A stretch of DNA of 6,025 nucleotides. Source: Bacteroidota bacterium. GTDB taxonomy: Bacteria > Bacteroidota > Bacteroidia > NS11-12g > UBA9320. Both the position numbers and the translations under genes were made by a program. Under the pieces are notes generated by a model, which was given only the letters and a program-made list of their open reading frames with translations, had not been told where the DNA came from and searched no databases. The first letter of the stretch is position 1. Each line of letters begins with the position of its first letter. Positions 5,748 through 6,025 of the stretch are shown piece after piece. The stretch spans positions 1-6,025 of the forward strand of contig DNHN01000025.1 in NCBI GenBank assembly GCA_003485825.1, in the 5' to 3' direction.

Positions 5748-6025
5748 ATGAATATAATGTATGATGTAATAGTAGTTGGGGCTGGCCACGCTGGCTGTGA
5801 AGCGGCTAATATAGCTGCTAAGTTAGGGTCTAAAGTTTTGCTAATAACCATGAATATGGAGACTATAGCAAAAATGTCCTGCAACCCAGCAATGGGAGGA
5901 GTAGCAAAAGGTCAAATCGTAAGAGAAATTGACGCGCTTGGTGGCTTATCTGGTATAGTCAGTGACCATAGTATGATGCAGTTTCGTATGCTCAACACCT
6001 CCAAAGGACCTGCAATGTGGAGTCC
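5748..6025 (+). CDS. mnmG: tRNA uridine-5-carboxymethylaminomethyl modification enzyme MnmG (GidA), N-terminal part (3' truncated)
   Basis: The first 92 residues of MnmG, which runs to about 620 in full; the frame is open to the right edge. With MnmE it uses FAD, a folate one-carbon donor and glycine or ammonium to build the (carboxymethyl)aminomethyl group on U34 of certain tRNAs. Visible marks are the FAD-binding [14 protein letters not shown] (7-20, G11-x-G13-x-x-G16), the family motif [19 protein letters not shown] (44-62) followed by ALGG (63-66), and [12 protein letters not shown] (81-92). The start is ATG 5748, directly after parS; ATG 5757 (MYDVIVVG) is an equally reasonable start. 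There is no Shine-Dalgarno sequence. It follows ybeY by 4 nt, an order I recall as common in Bacteroidota. gidA lies next to oriC in many bacteria, which fits the parS site. Its coding strand is G-rich relative to C, opposite to the two genes before it. Confidence 0.96.
   Translation, partial: MNIMYDVIVVGAGHAGCEAANIAAKLGSKVLLITMNMETIAKMSCNPAMGGVAKGQIVREIDALGGLSGIVSDHSMMQFRMLNTSKGPAMWS

Overview
The window looks like chromosomal DNA of a member of the Bacteroidota, probably of the Cytophagales/Sphingobacteriales type. The clues are an Omp28-type lipoprotein, a DUF4286 protein, a secreted beta-sandwich protein ending in a gliding-motility/T9SS type B sorting domain, and the ybeY-mnmG gene order. 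DNA is AT-rich, gaps between genes are tiny, and Shine-Dalgarno signals are weak or absent, all in keeping with that phylum. This assignment comes from recalled family patterns, not from a search.

Layout. (1) 2-736, plus strand: the 3' end of a multi-membrane-span protein, probably a GT39/PMT-like glycosyltransferase, cut by the left edge. It runs tail-to-tail into the next block with a 36-nt overlap. (2) 701-3565, minus strand: a tight four-gene cluster read leftward, in the order RluB/RsuA-type pseudouridine synthase, Omp28-like lipoprotein, XerD-type tyrosine recombinase, DUF4286 protein. Spacings are 9 nt, a 28-nt overlap and 7 nt, so it is probably one operon. (3) 3566-3627: a 62-nt divergent promoter region with a near-perfect inverted repeat. 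(4) 3628-5743, plus strand: the secreted T9SS substrate, overlapping ybeY by 14 nt. (5) 5748-6025, plus strand: the 5' end of mnmG (gidA), cut by the right edge. No stretch over 300 bases lacks a gene. No rRNA, tRNA, CRISPR array or insertion sequence was seen.

The most notable feature is not a gene. The ybeY/mnmG junction carries TGTTCCACGTGAAACA (5732-5747), an exact match to the bacterial chromosome-partition site parS, the ParB/Spo0J binding site. It supplies the last three sense codons and the stop of ybeY and ends one base before the mnmG ATG. A second, degenerate copy with a perfect 14-bp palindromic core (GTTCCACGTGGAAC, 4910-4923) lies about 820 bp upstream inside the T9SS-substrate gene. 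G/C strand asymmetry also changes sign at this junction. Together these suggest an origin-proximal segregation locus hidden in coding DNA, with mnmG as the first leading-strand gene on one side. The origin inference is tentative, because no dnaA, parA or parB gene and no convincing DnaA-box cluster is visible.
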